Source: Plasmodium coatneyi
Lineage: Eukaryota; Apicomplexa; Aconoidasida; Haemosporida; Plasmodiidae
Length of the DNA stretch: 64,000 nucleotides
Direction: 5' to 3'
Assembly: GCF_001680005.1 (NCBI RefSeq)
Contig: NC_033563.1
Location: 1,798,001 to 1,862,000 of the forward strand
The notes under the pieces: generated by a model
Seen by the model: the letters and a program-made list of their open reading frames with translations, nothing else
Databases searched by the model: none
Told to the model about the DNA's origin: nothing
Program-made: the position numbers and the translations under genes
In this document: in pieces, positions 45,628 to 56,337 of the stretch
Layout: every line of letters starts with the position of its first letter
Position numbering within the stretch: position 1 is the first letter of the stretch

Positions 45628-46456
45628 ATGACACTTAATTAAACGAACCGGCTTGGGGAGAGACTTGAATTCACTCGATGCGTAACGAATGGAGCGGTTT
45701 CTCTGCGTAAAGAATGGGCACAGAAATCAAATTAGGAAAATGAACACTTCGAAAGGGGGATTGGTGTGGCATGAACAAACATGCTCTATTTATCGCATTA
45801 TAACAACATAGTTGGGTTGCCTTCCACCAAATGTGCGTATTTGCATGCATGTGTATTATGTATGCCCGATGAATGGGTACACTAATGTGGCAAAGACTTG
45901 ATTGGGAGAATGTCTGCCCGTTAAACTTGCACGTGGTTGATGGACATCTTTGCCCAGAGTAATCACGTAAAGGGGGGTACATTTTTTTTTTTTTTCATTT
46001 TTAAAAGGCAAAGACTTTTGCCTACAAAATTTGCTTTGTTCATGTGTGCGTTATTTTTCAACCTCCTTTTTTATTCTTACTAAGATCATCTTATCAAAGG
46101 GGGATGGGCAAACAAGTCGTTGGAGTTTTTTTCCACTCTACTCAGTTGAGTGTATCTTGAAGGGGGAATGAGTTTCTTCCTGTGAGTGTTGAAAAGTGTA
46201 CACGGTTTGATCTGTGTAATTTCGGGCATATAACAAAATGGGGAGGATAAAGGTATGCCGCTGCTGGCGCCTTGGGGAGATCATACCTTTTATGGCAAGT
46301 TGGCACACATTAAGAGGGAATCTTCTGTGTTCATTCAATTCAGTAGGACTGCAGTTCAAAGGGGAGACCTATTAAATTGGGTCTGAAAGGTACTTCCCCT
46401 GGAGTGTTCCTTTTTTTCTTTCGTTTGATTGAATTAACCCTGGTTGGGTAAAGAAA
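45628..46456. other. Divergent spacer between two small genes
   Basis: About 0.83 kb between divergently oriented small gene models; presumed promoter DNA. A T run lies at about 45981-45994. Nothing else seen. Confidence 0.45.
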
Positions 46457-46779
46457 ATGGAAGAGTTGCGAAGTGATGAGGTGATAACTCCTGGGCGCTC
46501 AAGTACCTCCGGCGATAATATCGTTATTATGGCGTCAAACCAGTCGAACAGGCGAGACCAAATGTTTTGTAAAACGAAAGATTTTAAAGGTTATCGGACT
46601 GGATGTGCAGCTATTCGTGTATGGAATGAACGAGCAGGTGAGTAAAATATTTTGGGGAACTCTTTCTGCTTCTTAGAGGGGCACACGTTTGTTCATACTG
46701 CGCATGGTTATTCAGTGTGAGTATTTTTTTTTTTTTCTTTCTTTTTTTTGTACTTGTAGCGGTAAAGCAATACTTATAA
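46457..46779 (+). CDS. Possible two-exon 66-residue protein
   Basis: Exon 1 (46457-46637) opens MEELRSDEVITPGRSSTSG and runs on through KDFKGYRTGCAAIRVWNERA to a consensus donor GTGAGT. Exon 2 (46760-46779) follows a long pyrimidine tract and a CTTGTAG acceptor and adds AVKQYL before the stop. Phase is one base plus two. Hydrophilic, no membrane segment, no recognised domain. The splice signals support a real transcript; the coding call is moderate because the protein is short and unmatched. Confidence 0.42.
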
Positions 46780-47217
46780 CATGGGCAGCTTCTTAATGGG
46801 TAAAATTGCGGGTAAATTTTCCCTTTGAAGGTGCGTACACATGGTGATAATTATTTTTTCCATGGCGATTGAGGTGCGTAAATTTTGCACGCCCCATGGG
46901 TGAGGATACAAAAGAAGGGAAGAATTTAAGTTGTGAGGTGAGGCGCATTTCATTTGTGTAAATCGGGAAGAATAGTTCCTTTTGGGGGGTAAATGGTCGT
47001 TAGGCTAATTCAAAATGGGAAAAACATATCATATGCCAGTGGAATGGACGGAAGTGTCCCTTCCGGTAGGGTTCCGCCGGAGAGGCAAATGCAAAACGTG
47101 GAATTAAACCGAATGGCAAAAATGTTGGCCCTTGGTGGGGAGTCAAAAATAGCAAGTTCAAATTGGACTTGCAGTTTGTTCAGCAAGGAGGGGAAAAGAA
47201 GCACATAAAAGAAGCGT

Positions 47218-47269
47218 TTAAAAAAGTTGGTTAAAAGAGTTGGTTAAAAAAGTCGGTTAAAAAAGCAGG
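47218..47269. repeat. 13-bp tandem repeat, 4 copies
   Basis: Four head-to-tail copies of TTAAAAAAGTTGG with single-base variants (TTAAAAGAGTTGG, TTAAAAAAGTCGG, TTAAAAAAGCAGG). Confidence 0.9.
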
Positions 47270-47450
47270 TTTACAAATGAGGCCAAAATTTTTGGTGGCC
47301 TCCGTAGCCATCTAGCAGTTATCCCCACGAGCGGGGAAATGCACAAACGGGGGGAGGCCGAATGGAAGGTCTTCACATACCTTTCCCTTCGGGACCTCAC
47401 CACGCCAACCAAGGTGTAACAAAAACAAGCGCGCATGTGGGTGGGGAGGT

Positions 47451-47555
47451 CATCAAAATTCGGTAAATCAAAATTCGGTTCATCAAAATTCGGTTCATCA
47501 AAATTCGGTTCATCAAAATTCGGTTCATTAAAACGCGGTTCATCAAAATTCTGTT
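47451..47555. repeat. 15-bp minisatellite, 7 copies
   Basis: Seven head-to-tail copies of CATCAAAATTCGGTT; three in the middle are identical and the outer ones carry one to three changes. It ends about 85 bp from the stop codon of the membrane-protein gene, so it probably lies in that gene's 3' UTR. Confidence 0.93.
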
Positions 47556-47639
47556 CACCTCATCTTGGACAACTTAGATAGAACCCGTTGTCAAGTTCAG
47601 TACGTGGCGCTTCCCCTGCAGGGATTACAACGTACCCTG

Positions 47640-50600
47640 TCAGACAGCCCCCTGGGGGCGGCGCCTATTGAGACAACCAGCAATCTCCTTAAGGTACAAA
47701 AGGTAAGGCAACTCATACTTGGAGAACAAAATGCGGCGATTTATCTCCACTGTCCTGGAGCAAAGCACATAAGAATAAATAATGGTAAAAGAAACACAAG
47801 CAATGATAAAAATAAATTCCATAAAACATTTGTGAATGGAAAAAGACCAGTATAAAGAAGTGAAGCAAATCATGTAGATGAAGAACAGTAGATAATGTGT
47901 GGGGTATCGAATTATTAGCAAAATGGACGTCTGCACGATGAGCATATGGATGTATATGTAAACATAGTAGGGGCTGATAAAGTAATCTAACGACGTGATG
48001 GCCACGTAAATATCTGAGGATGATATGAGGAGCTTGGCTAGGCACAAAATAAGGGTGACAAAATAATACCGCTTAATATTATAAGTGGGTTCCTTTCGTA
48101 TTTTAAACGTTACAAAAAGTATATAAAGGAGATACACAGATATGTTAACTATCGATTTTAGGAAATAGTAGCGCAGGTAATTGTACCGTGTGAGTAATGC
48201 TGTATTTATCATCCTTCTGGTTGTTGTGTAGTACAATTTGTATGCCGTTACAAAGTCTAGGGTAATTATATACATAATAAGGTAGATTCCTATGTAGTAC
48301 GTTTTTGTGATAATATTTCTGTTAAATTCGTCCATCCAGGACACGTACCATTTTTCTAACTTTGCATTTTTGAATAATCCTAGTGGGTCCCTTTCAGGGA
48401 TGAATATTTTATTCTTCCAAATTGCATTTTGCATGACCACTTTTTTTTTTTTTAAATCGAAAAATATTTTCTTGGTCATATCGAAGATGTTTTTAAAGTA
48501 CTGTGGAATGTGTACAAATAAATATTGCATCTTTGGATTTTCCAAAAAAAATGAAGTGTATTTTTTTTTTTTTTTTTTCGTAAAATATTTTTTTTTTCTT
48601 GTTATAGCGGAGGATGACAATGACAATGGTGATAATGACGACAATGATAATGACAATGCGTCTTTTTTTCTGTTTCTTTTTTTACTTTTTTGGTCCTGAT
48701 TACTGATGTCCAGTTGGACAATTTTGTCTAACATTTCGTGTTGCCTTGTGTTTTTTCTGCTATATTTAGAATTTGACTGGCTGTTACTTCCATTTGGTAG
48801 CTCCCTGTTTGTGAACGTGGTTAGCTTGGTATTGTTGCTGCTGCGTGAGGTGTGTCTGTGGGGGGTGTTTTCTCCCCACTGGCTCATGTGTAGCGAACTC
48901 TTAGACTTGCGCAAAAGTTTATTGTGATAATATGTTTCCTTTGTGCAGGTCGATGGGGCATTCTTATTATTTGGGTGGACTCCCCGGTCTTCGTCTGCTC
49001 GGTCTGATATGTTTGCCTTGTTCGGTGGATCCTTTTCAGGCAGTGTTCTTTCCAGAACGTCCGACGCGTCCTCGTTTAACGTGGACTCGAATTTGCTTTC
49101 ACTTTGGCGACTTTCCTCGGCTAGCTGATCCGTCCAATTACTCTGCACAGAGGGTCTTCTTCCGTTGGGGTACGCTTGGATTGAATTTCTTCCTCGAGGG
49201 AGGGTCTCTATTTCGCCAATTTCAACCCGTTGATATCTGATCGGTTGGGAGGACTTATCACTCTTTCTTCCTCCACTTGGCGTATTCACACTGTGTGTAC
49301 CTTTTATTATATTATAAGTGCATGTCATCAAATTGCAGTAGTAGGTATCATCATTTGGGGGTGGGTCATCTGCAAGTGGGTCGTTGGGGGGGTCATGTTC
49401 TTCACCCTTTGCGACATCTTCCCGTTTGTTCCTCACGGGGCGATTTTGCTGATTATCCATTTTGGTGTTTCCCCCTTCGATCATGCTGTGGGAACTGATT
49501 TTCCGATGCGTCCTTTCTTTTGAGGTAACATCGGTGAGGGATAATCCGCTATAATGGGTCTGATAGAACGGGCAGGCGTAGTACCTGTGTTGTTCATTTG
49601 GGGGGGAAGTACACCGGTTATGGTACGAGTTGCATGAAGGTTTACTACCCAATGGTTGATCAGCTGATGTATCTACGGGATGGTCCTCGAACCCGTTGTG
49701 ATATTCCCCCTTTGTCTGCTTCCCCGACATGTCAATCACGGCAGCGGATTTGATCCAACTGGCATTCGAGTTGCTCATCGGGGCTGCATCCTTATCGGTT
49801 TTAGTTCCCCTAATTGGGATGAGCACTTCACCGTCTTGGGGGGGTCGTTTGGAGGAGGTGTTTTCCCCCCGGTTGGCATCCTCCACATGGTTGTCCATTT
49901 GTTTCGACTTGTTTGCTGTGCCTGCGTTCATATACGATTTAGATTTTTTTTTCTCTTCCCTGCGTTTGTGCGCATTATCCTTATGGCTATATTTTTCAGA
50001 AGCGCATTTTTTACAAAAAGGGGGAGAAGGTTCTAACGTTAGATTGGGGTTTAAATTATTTTTCATTGAAAGGGTGTTGGATATTTTAAAGTTGGTTGTG
50101 CAGATGGGGGTATGTTTGGTGGCACAGTTGGCAAGGCTTCGGCTGTTATGGTAGTGGGTGTGTTTTGCACATGTTACTCGACCTCCCCCTTTGTGGTTGC
50201 GTTTGTCCCGTTTGCTTCGTCGGAGGAGTAACTTCTTGGTGTGATTGATCTTGTCCTGGTAGGAATTAGCAACATGGTGGGTGTTCCACTTATTGTGAGG
50301 GATATCCCTACCGGCAGCAGATTGGCTCTCCTTATTTAAAAGATCATTAGTGCATGTTAAATCTGAGTACGTTTTCGACTTGATGCTCATGTAAGAATTG
50401 AATAAGGATGAGAAGATTTGTTTCTCCACTTGTTTCACTTCCTTCGATGCGACGACGTACTTACATGGGTTCCTCTTCGAAATGACGATAAGAGTGCACA
50501 GTTCGTACATGCGAAAGTATAGGATGTTCCCTCCAATAATTTGCACCAAATAGGATAGCATGTCCAAAAAGAAGAAAGAAGTGGAATGTGCTATGAACCC

Positions 50601-51041
50601 AGTAAAACTTAAATTATACTGAATTATCATTCCTATCAGTGTGCAAAAAAAAAAGAGGCTAATCAGGTTATAGTAGGCGTAGCCTGTTAAAGCGAAGGAA
50701 AAAAAGAGCAACTGCATGTTTGCTATTTTAAAGGAGTCAATTATTATCGACAGGGAACACGTGACGATTATACTCAAACTGAATAACAACTCCAGGACGT
50801 ATTTGCCTATGTCTATTTTTGACAACACAAGGGATCTTATGAGAACAAAGCTGATCAGGGAGTATATGAATAGACCGGTTCCAATGCACAGTGCCCACAG
50901 GTAAGAGAAGTCGAAGTTCAGGTGGTCTTTATTCACGGCTGTGTATCCTATCATGATGAACGTCTGTAAATTTTGCAGCGAAATTAGGACGACGAAGTCT
51001 TCCGATTTTATGTCCACTGAGTGCCTCACGGAGTTCTCCAT
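47640..51041 (-). CDS. Multi-pass membrane protein, 1133 residues, cyclase-like membrane layout
   Basis: The first true ATG is at 51041 (MENSVRHSVDIKSEDF); only a TTG lies above it. An N-terminal block has five or six hydrophobic spans at about residues 45-205. A long polar, cytosolic-looking region follows (about 230-880) with a Ser/Leu run and a poly-Lys stretch. A second block of six spans lies at about 920-1090, for example YIGIYLIMYIITLDFVTAY and FMEFIFIIACVSFTIIYSYV. After the last span the chain reads SRTVEINRRILFSKYELPYL and then stops. Two six-span bundles flanking a cytosolic region, each leaving the membrane through a charged helix, resemble class III adenylyl/guanylyl cyclases, but no catalytic domain is present. 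Transporter or scaffold roles are equally possible. Family not recognised. The 3' end could hide another exon; I found no convincing one. Confidence 0.85.
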   Translation of the reverse strand: MENSVRHSVDIKSEDFVVLISLQNLQTFIMIGYTAVNKDHLNFDFSYLWALCIGTGLFIYSLISFVLIRSLVLSKIDIGKYVLELLFSLSIIVTCSLSIIIDSFKIANMQLLFFSFALTGYAYYNLISLFFFCTLIGMIIQYNLSFTGFIAHSTSFFFLDMLSYLVQIIGGNILYFRMYELCTLIVISKRNPCKYVVASKEVKQVEKQIFSSLFNSYMSIKSKTYSDLTCTNDLLNKESQSAAGRDIPHNKWNTHHVANSYQDKINHTKKLLLRRSKRDKRNHKGGGRVTCAKHTHYHNSRSLANCATKHTPICTTNFKISNTLSMKNNLNPNLTLEPSPPFCKKCASEKYSHKDNAHKRREEKKKSKSYMNAGTANKSKQMDNHVEDANRGENTSSKRPPQDGEVLIPIRGTKTDKDAAPMSNSNASWIKSAAVIDMSGKQTKGEYHNGFEDHPVDTSADQPLGSKPSCNSYHNRCTSPPNEQHRYYACPFYQTHYSGLSLTDVTSKERTHRKISSHSMIEGGNTKMDNQQNRPVRNKREDVAKGEEHDPPNDPLADDPPPNDDTYYCNLMTCTYNIIKGTHSVNTPSGGRKSDKSSQPIRYQRVEIGEIETLPRGRNSIQAYPNGRRPSVQSNWTDQLAEESRQSESKFESTLNEDASDVLERTLPEKDPPNKANISDRADEDRGVHPNNKNAPSTCTKETYYHNKLLRKSKSSLHMSQWGENTPHRHTSRSSNNTKLTTFTNRELPNGSNSQSNSKYSRKNTRQHEMLDKIVQLDISNQDQKSKKRNRKKDALSLSLSSLSPLSLSSSAITRKKKYFTKKKKKKYTSFFLENPKMQYLFVHIPQYFKNIFDMTKKIFFDLKKKKVVMQNAIWKNKIFIPERDPLGLFKNAKLEKWYVSWMDEFNRNIITKTYYIGIYLIMYIITLDFVTAYKLYYTTTRRMINTALLTRYNYLRYYFLKSIVNISVYLLYILFVTFKIRKEPTYNIKRYYFVTLILCLAKLLISSSDIYVAITSLDYFISPYYVYIYIHMLIVQTSILLIIRYPTHYLLFFIYMICFTSLYWSFSIHKCFMEFIFIIACVSFTIIYSYVLCSRTVEINRRILFSKYELPYLLYLKEIAGCLNRRRPQGAV

Positions 51042-52101
51042 TTTCGTTACTGGCGTGGTGTCTATTGTTGTGTAATTGTTGTTGTACAAGTTTTGTATTG
51101 TTGTGTATTGTTGTGTGTGTGTGGCAGGTGAACGCTTCTCCCCCTACTTGCTTACCCTATAGTAGGTAACCGTATGACCATCCCCAAGTAGCACACACGC
51201 AGGGGATGAATCGTCCTTCTAATTATTTCTGTATGCACCACGTACAAACGGGGTATGCACATGTATAGGTTTAAAAAAATCGATTAACAAAAGATGCATT
51301 AGGGGAATTTGTTGGAGTCACACAAACGCGGACGCGCACATGCGCAGGAAGCCATTCTGGAGGAGGAGCTCTTCCAAATGTGCGGACTGATTATTGCATC
51401 GAATTAAAGAGACATTATTAAAACTGAGTTACGCAACTTCTTAGTCAGACAAGGAGGAAGAAAAAAATTAAAGCGAAATGAACTCGGCATTGAACTCGAA
51501 TAACGAATTAATAGGGCATAAAAATTAGGGGGAACAATTTATGCACATTTTCACTTTAACTATTTTGAAAATGCTGAAAAGGGTTCCTCTCAAATGTTTA
51601 AAGCGTTGAGGACAAGTTGAACACTCAGTGGTAGACGCCCCGTTAGTTGCGGGGAATACTCTCCCCATATAGCTAGATGTGGGAGCCGGGTTAAGTTATA
51701 AGTAAGGCAAAAATAGCCGTTTTGCATTACTTGAAAGGGGAAAATAACATGCACATGTATGGACTCCTACGAAAGACAGCAGGGCAGATGATATTTTATA
51801 AAAAAAATGATCACCATTGTGCATATGTCGAAAGCGAACTGTATGCTAATGTGCATACGTATGCGTGTACACACACATGCGCCTTGGAATAACTGTCCAA
51901 CTAGAAAAATAAGAAATGAACAAAAATGAAGCACACAAAAAAATTAATTACTATGTATAGCTTTAAATAAAATAGAGGCATTTAGCTGGTCTCCGTTTTG
52001 GTATCATTACTGAATTGGTGAGAACATGAAGGGGGAAAAGAAAAAAAATGCGTGTGTGAATTAGCGCACCAACTTGTTTCCTCAAAATGTGTATGCTAAT
52101 G

Positions 52102-52136
<35 letters not shown>

Positions 52137-53466
52137 GAAAAAATCGCAAAACGAATCGCCAAAAGGTTTTAAATGTACTAATTCGTGTATACACATATGC
52201 GTAAGGTTAGGAGGGGCCAGCTTGGCGTATTCACTTTGCCAAAGTTCATTCATCCTTTTAAAGACAACTGCCAGGGTTAACAAGCAACAGGTTGGTGTAA
52301 TATATATTGGCCATTTTGCGTTTTTTAAATTAAGCACGAATTGCCTTTTCCTCGAATGAACTTCATTGGCTAGCAGAAGGGAAGACTTCATTCAAAACGA
52401 AACTGCAGATGTAAGGGAACTCCTTTGGACTAACACAATAACGCTTTAATTTGTGTACGAGTGAGCCTTTTCCCTCCCCCCCAAAGGTGTGCCTTATATG
52501 GAAAAGCGTTTTTCACAATTAAACAATGTTAGGGAAAAGGGGAACAAAATAAATAATTAAAAAGAAAAAATGCGTTACGGTGGAAGGTCCAAATGGGAGA
52601 CGGGTCGAGTGGCCAACACTTTCAGTGTGAAACATATCTAGTGGACAGAATTGGCAAAAATATGCATTTTGCATGTTTTTCTAATATGTCAGATCATTTC
52701 GAAAGGGGTAAACTGTTTCCGCGTAAGGAGGATTATGATGATGGTGACGCACTGAGGGTTGCCAGCACATGGGGTGGTGGAGCAATTATGCTTCCCTGGA
52801 GGAATCACATGGTTCACCTCGTTCATTTTTTTTATTACCACATTATTTATATCAAATTGTTGAATGAGAAACAAATTAAACGAAAATGCACCACCACGTG
52901 GGTGCTTTCTTGAGTCTACCTATTCGCAACTGGTTAAACAGTCGGCATATTTTTCCGCTCATACGAACAAATGTCAGCAGGATAACGTCGAATATTATTC
53001 AAAAGGATGCAATTTTTACGTGGAGAGTGTTATTACATGGTATAAAAACGTGGGTACATGAAACACGTTGGGTTGTGTATCTCCAAAAAAAAGGGGGAGG
53101 AAATAGAAGACGAAAGAAGAGGGGAAAAAAAAAAAAAAAAAGTACGCATACATATAGACATACACGTTTCACCTTTGGGGTGGTAAAAAAAGGGCGCGAT
53201 TTACACCATATCGTGTAATCATGGGGTCCATCAGAAAATTGAAAAGAATATCAAGAGACTTAGTAAGACAAATATAACGGGCGCGATTAGCCTGAGCGGA
53301 AAAAAAAAAAAAAAAAAAAAAAAAAGGCCATATGAGCAGCAATGAAAAAAGGAGTTTATTAACAATGTGTGAATTTCGGTTTTCAATACGGAGTTCCCAG
53401 GTTGGCATATGTCTTGCCCCCCTATGGTGAACTCCTCTCCAATGCGGCTTGCTGTCAGCCTGTTCC
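51042..53466. other. Intergenic region upstream of the multi-pass gene
   Basis: About 2.4 kb, between two minus-strand genes. It has A runs at about 52106-52133 and 53300-53325. Open frames at 51963-52391 and 52593-52913 are not supported by composition or splice context. Presumed promoter of the membrane gene and 3' UTR of the 107-residue gene. Confidence 0.5.
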
Positions 53467-54390
53467 TTACGTGGTGTTTAGGAAAAACTTGATAATGTCA
53501 TGCTCATCTACCACGATCCGATCACAAATAAAATTCGTGTTTCGCTTTCTCAAATTCTACAAAAAGGGAAAGAAAAAAAATAAAAATGCGGTGGTGGTCG
53601 ATGCAAGGCATTTTCAATTTGTGCCATTGGTTATGAATGGGGTAATGGAGTTGTGACACGCGCAATGGGACTATACCTGATCGCTGGACTCGCCTTCGAA
53701 TTCCCTGGAAAAAGTAGAGAAAAAAAAAACATGCACGTAATGTATGACTAAACGGGAAAAGGAATGGTGCCCTGAAGGATCAGCTCAGTACGTATAATGC
53801 GTGAATGTCCTGTGGACCCCGTCTTAACTGTTGAGAGGCAACCATGCAAACATGTACTCCTGCGCAAAAGGAGGTGTCTGTAAAAACCTCTGCACAGCTA
53901 CTTACATAGGCACAACGGTATATTTTCCGATTCCGTCTAGGTGCTTCTTTTCTATGCCCGCCTTGAATGTCACTATGGCTGCTTCTCTGTAATAGGAGGG
54001 TGGGGTTGGAAAAAAGGAAAAATTAAATGGTACAAAGGAGTGGAACTTGTGAGGCCGAAATGGTTGTGCTCCTTCGTATAATCATGCAACTGCTATGTTG
54101 TGGTGGATCTTTTGTTAATAGGCACATAAGTAAACAAGTGAGTGTTGCTGGTAAGGGTAGGTCTACCGGACAGACGCAGAAATGTACAGAAATGTAAATA
54201 AAATATATAAGCATATTTTGATGCGTCCTGTGAACAGTGAAGCTAGCATCTACATAGAGGCTTACTCTTTATCCTTGTACTTCTCTACTGTAGCGTTAAA
54301 GGGCATTAAGGAATTCTTGAATACCTCCAGGTCGGCGCTTTTTATGCCTTCTATCCTGGCCTTGGTGATTTTTTTATTTGGTTGACTCAT
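53467..54390 (-). CDS. Four-exon 107-residue protein of unknown function
   Basis: Minus-strand exons are 54390-54266, 53986-53906, 53704-53677 and 53556-53467. Donors read GTAAGC, GTAAGT, GTATAG and the acceptors TTACAG, TTCCAG, TTGTAG; all phases agree (2+1, 2+1, 0) and the coding length is exactly 324 bases. The protein begins MSQPNKKITKARIEGIKSAD and continues LEVFKNSLMPFNATVEKYKD, then FKAGIEKKHLDGIGKYTVVP, and ends DEHDIIKFFLNTT. It is mixed alpha/beta in character, hydrophilic, and without a signal or membrane segment. The 28-bp third exon is unusually small and would be missed by most gene callers. Family not recognised. Confidence 0.72.
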
Positions 54391-54769
54391 TTTTGCAACA
54401 GAAAAAAAAAGAAAAAACCGCTAAATATGTGTTAGAGGTGGTTAACAAAACAGGGTTAAGCAATTTTCATTATAAAGTTATTTTTATCATCTGCTGCTTG
54501 GACGGTTTGGATGTTCGCTTGTCCCCGCATCAGGGGAGTTTTTTCCAATCGCACGAAATTCGCCAGTCACGAGGCATCAAATATGTTTTGAATATGCGTA
54601 ACTTGTACAAGAAAAATGCTTTTTCTGTTGCGTTTTTTGGGAAGCCTTTCGTTTTGGCATTTTATGTCATCTGCGTCACCTCGGTATTCCTTACAATAAT
54701 GTTTTTTTATTTTTTTCCGTTTGTCATTTGTTATTTTTCATGCTGCCTTTCGCTTCTTCTGGATTGGTG

Positions 54770-54812
<43 letters not shown>

Positions 54813-56337
54813 GACGTTTTAGTTTTCCAATTTGATTCACCAGTTTATTTTTTTTGGGGGGGCCTGTTCCCTGTTCAACAATTTGACAAATGTTTACAAT
54901 GACAATTTTTTATTTTTATCTTTGCGCATTTGCTTTTTTCTTTACCTTTCCCATTTGTTGTTAATTTGGGGACTGTTTTTGCCTTTTTCCCCCCCGCCCC
55001 GCGGTCAGCGTCCGGGTTAGTTTCACCCGAAGGGTTGGGGTTACCCCCATTTTGGCCCTTCTCAGCTTAGCCTCGATATTTTAGCAAAAAATGGCATACG
55101 CAGAGCATCAGTATAGAATATGAGTGAACATATTCCTGCAGGAGAGAACAGCGTCTCATTGGGGGGGAGAGGATTACGTATAGTGCGTGCAAGACGTATA
55201 AAAGGAGCTTACTGAACAAACGAATGGACATGTGTTGAATTGCATAATGGTGTGAGGAGGTGATTCCCTGAATGAGCAAACAGAAATGCTTGTCTCACGT
55301 CCTACGTGAGCTCCAGCACATGTATAGGTGAAGTTGTGGTAAGTTCCTTCACTGATGGGTTATGCAGTTGTCCTTTGGGAGAAGGATCTTTTCGTCTGTT
55401 AGCTGATAGGTGATATGTATAAAGCATTTTCATCCTTCCCCTTTGGGACGGGATGAGATGAGGAACACGCCAAAATGGATTATGCATCCATCATATGGTA
55501 TTACTTAAACGTTTGGTTTCGTGTCCAAGAGACAGAATGTGGAGCTGGTTTGAGCGACTGTGGATGGGCGAACGAAACTGTGTCACGTGTACATTGCGAG
55601 GTGAACAGCACGGATGCGGTGAGGAAACCTGGTGAATCACAAAAAACAGTATTCCACCATGTCACTCTGTTTAATTTGTTTTGGTGAACGCGCAACTGAT
55701 TCGTTTGTGGGGGGAAAAGCATTGAAATTGTAATTTTTTTGGCAAAGGTTAAAAATGGTGAATGGTAGCTTGGGTTGCTAACCTGTGTTAGACTGAATTT
55801 GGAAGGGAAACACAAATGAGCGTGCAGAACGCCATGGCATTTGTTTTTGTACTATGATGGCAGAATACGTTCCCTCCAAGGGATTAGAGAATTACATGTT
55901 GCACTTATGTGCGTTAACATGTGCGTGTATAACTGGGGAGTGAATCTCCGTGGGGGCAATGGCAAGACCCCATTTGGCATCATAAAAAAAAAGGGGCAGT
56001 GAAATGCAAATGATAGTTAGCGAGTGAAGAAAGGAGGGGTAAAAATAAACAAATGACAAAGAGGTGGATAGGCGCGTTGCTCATCAGGCACGCCACTATT
56101 ATTCCACCTGGTAACAAAAAATGGAGAAGCGAATTTGCTCACATTGTGGGTGAACTAAACAAAGGGACGCACTGCAAAGTGCTCATCATGAAATGTGAAG
56201 CAATGTATGTAAAGGGGGAAGCCAATCGGCGGGCAATGATTCTACGCAGAACATAATAGTTTTGTCTGCAATTTGCCTGATGCATACACATACTGCTACG
56301 CATACTACAGTACTACAAATTATGTATACGTTGGTGT
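54391..56337. other. Intergenic region between the 107-residue gene and the J-domain gene
   Basis: About 1.9 kb with the window's longest homopolymer (T39 at 54772-54810). It holds the promoter of the 107-residue gene and the 3' UTR of the J-domain gene. Small frames (54378-54770, 55475-55687, 56053-56256) are not coding-like. Confidence 0.5.
54772..54810. repeat. Poly(T) tract, 39 bases
   Basis: The longest single-base run in the window, about 0.4 kb upstream of the 107-residue gene's start. Confidence 0.92.

Larger units (their letters stand above)
46780..47639. other. Convergent spacer with two minisatellites
   Basis: About 0.86 kb between the 66-residue candidate and the 3' end of the multi-pass membrane gene. 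It holds a 13-bp repeat at 47218-47269 and a 15-bp repeat at 47451-47555. The frame at 46993-47208 is not convincing as a gene. Confidence 0.6.

Noticed and set aside
51042..51089. Non-ATG start extending the multi-pass membrane protein by 16 residues
   Set aside because: The codon is TTG; the first ATG at 51041 is used.
52593..52913. 106-codon plus-strand frame in the gap upstream of the multi-pass gene
   Set aside because: No splice partners, mixed composition and no recognised family.
55475..55687. 70-codon frame starting MDYASIIWYY
   Set aside because: Short, no domain, overlapped by an equally long opposite-strand frame, as expected by chance in this composition.
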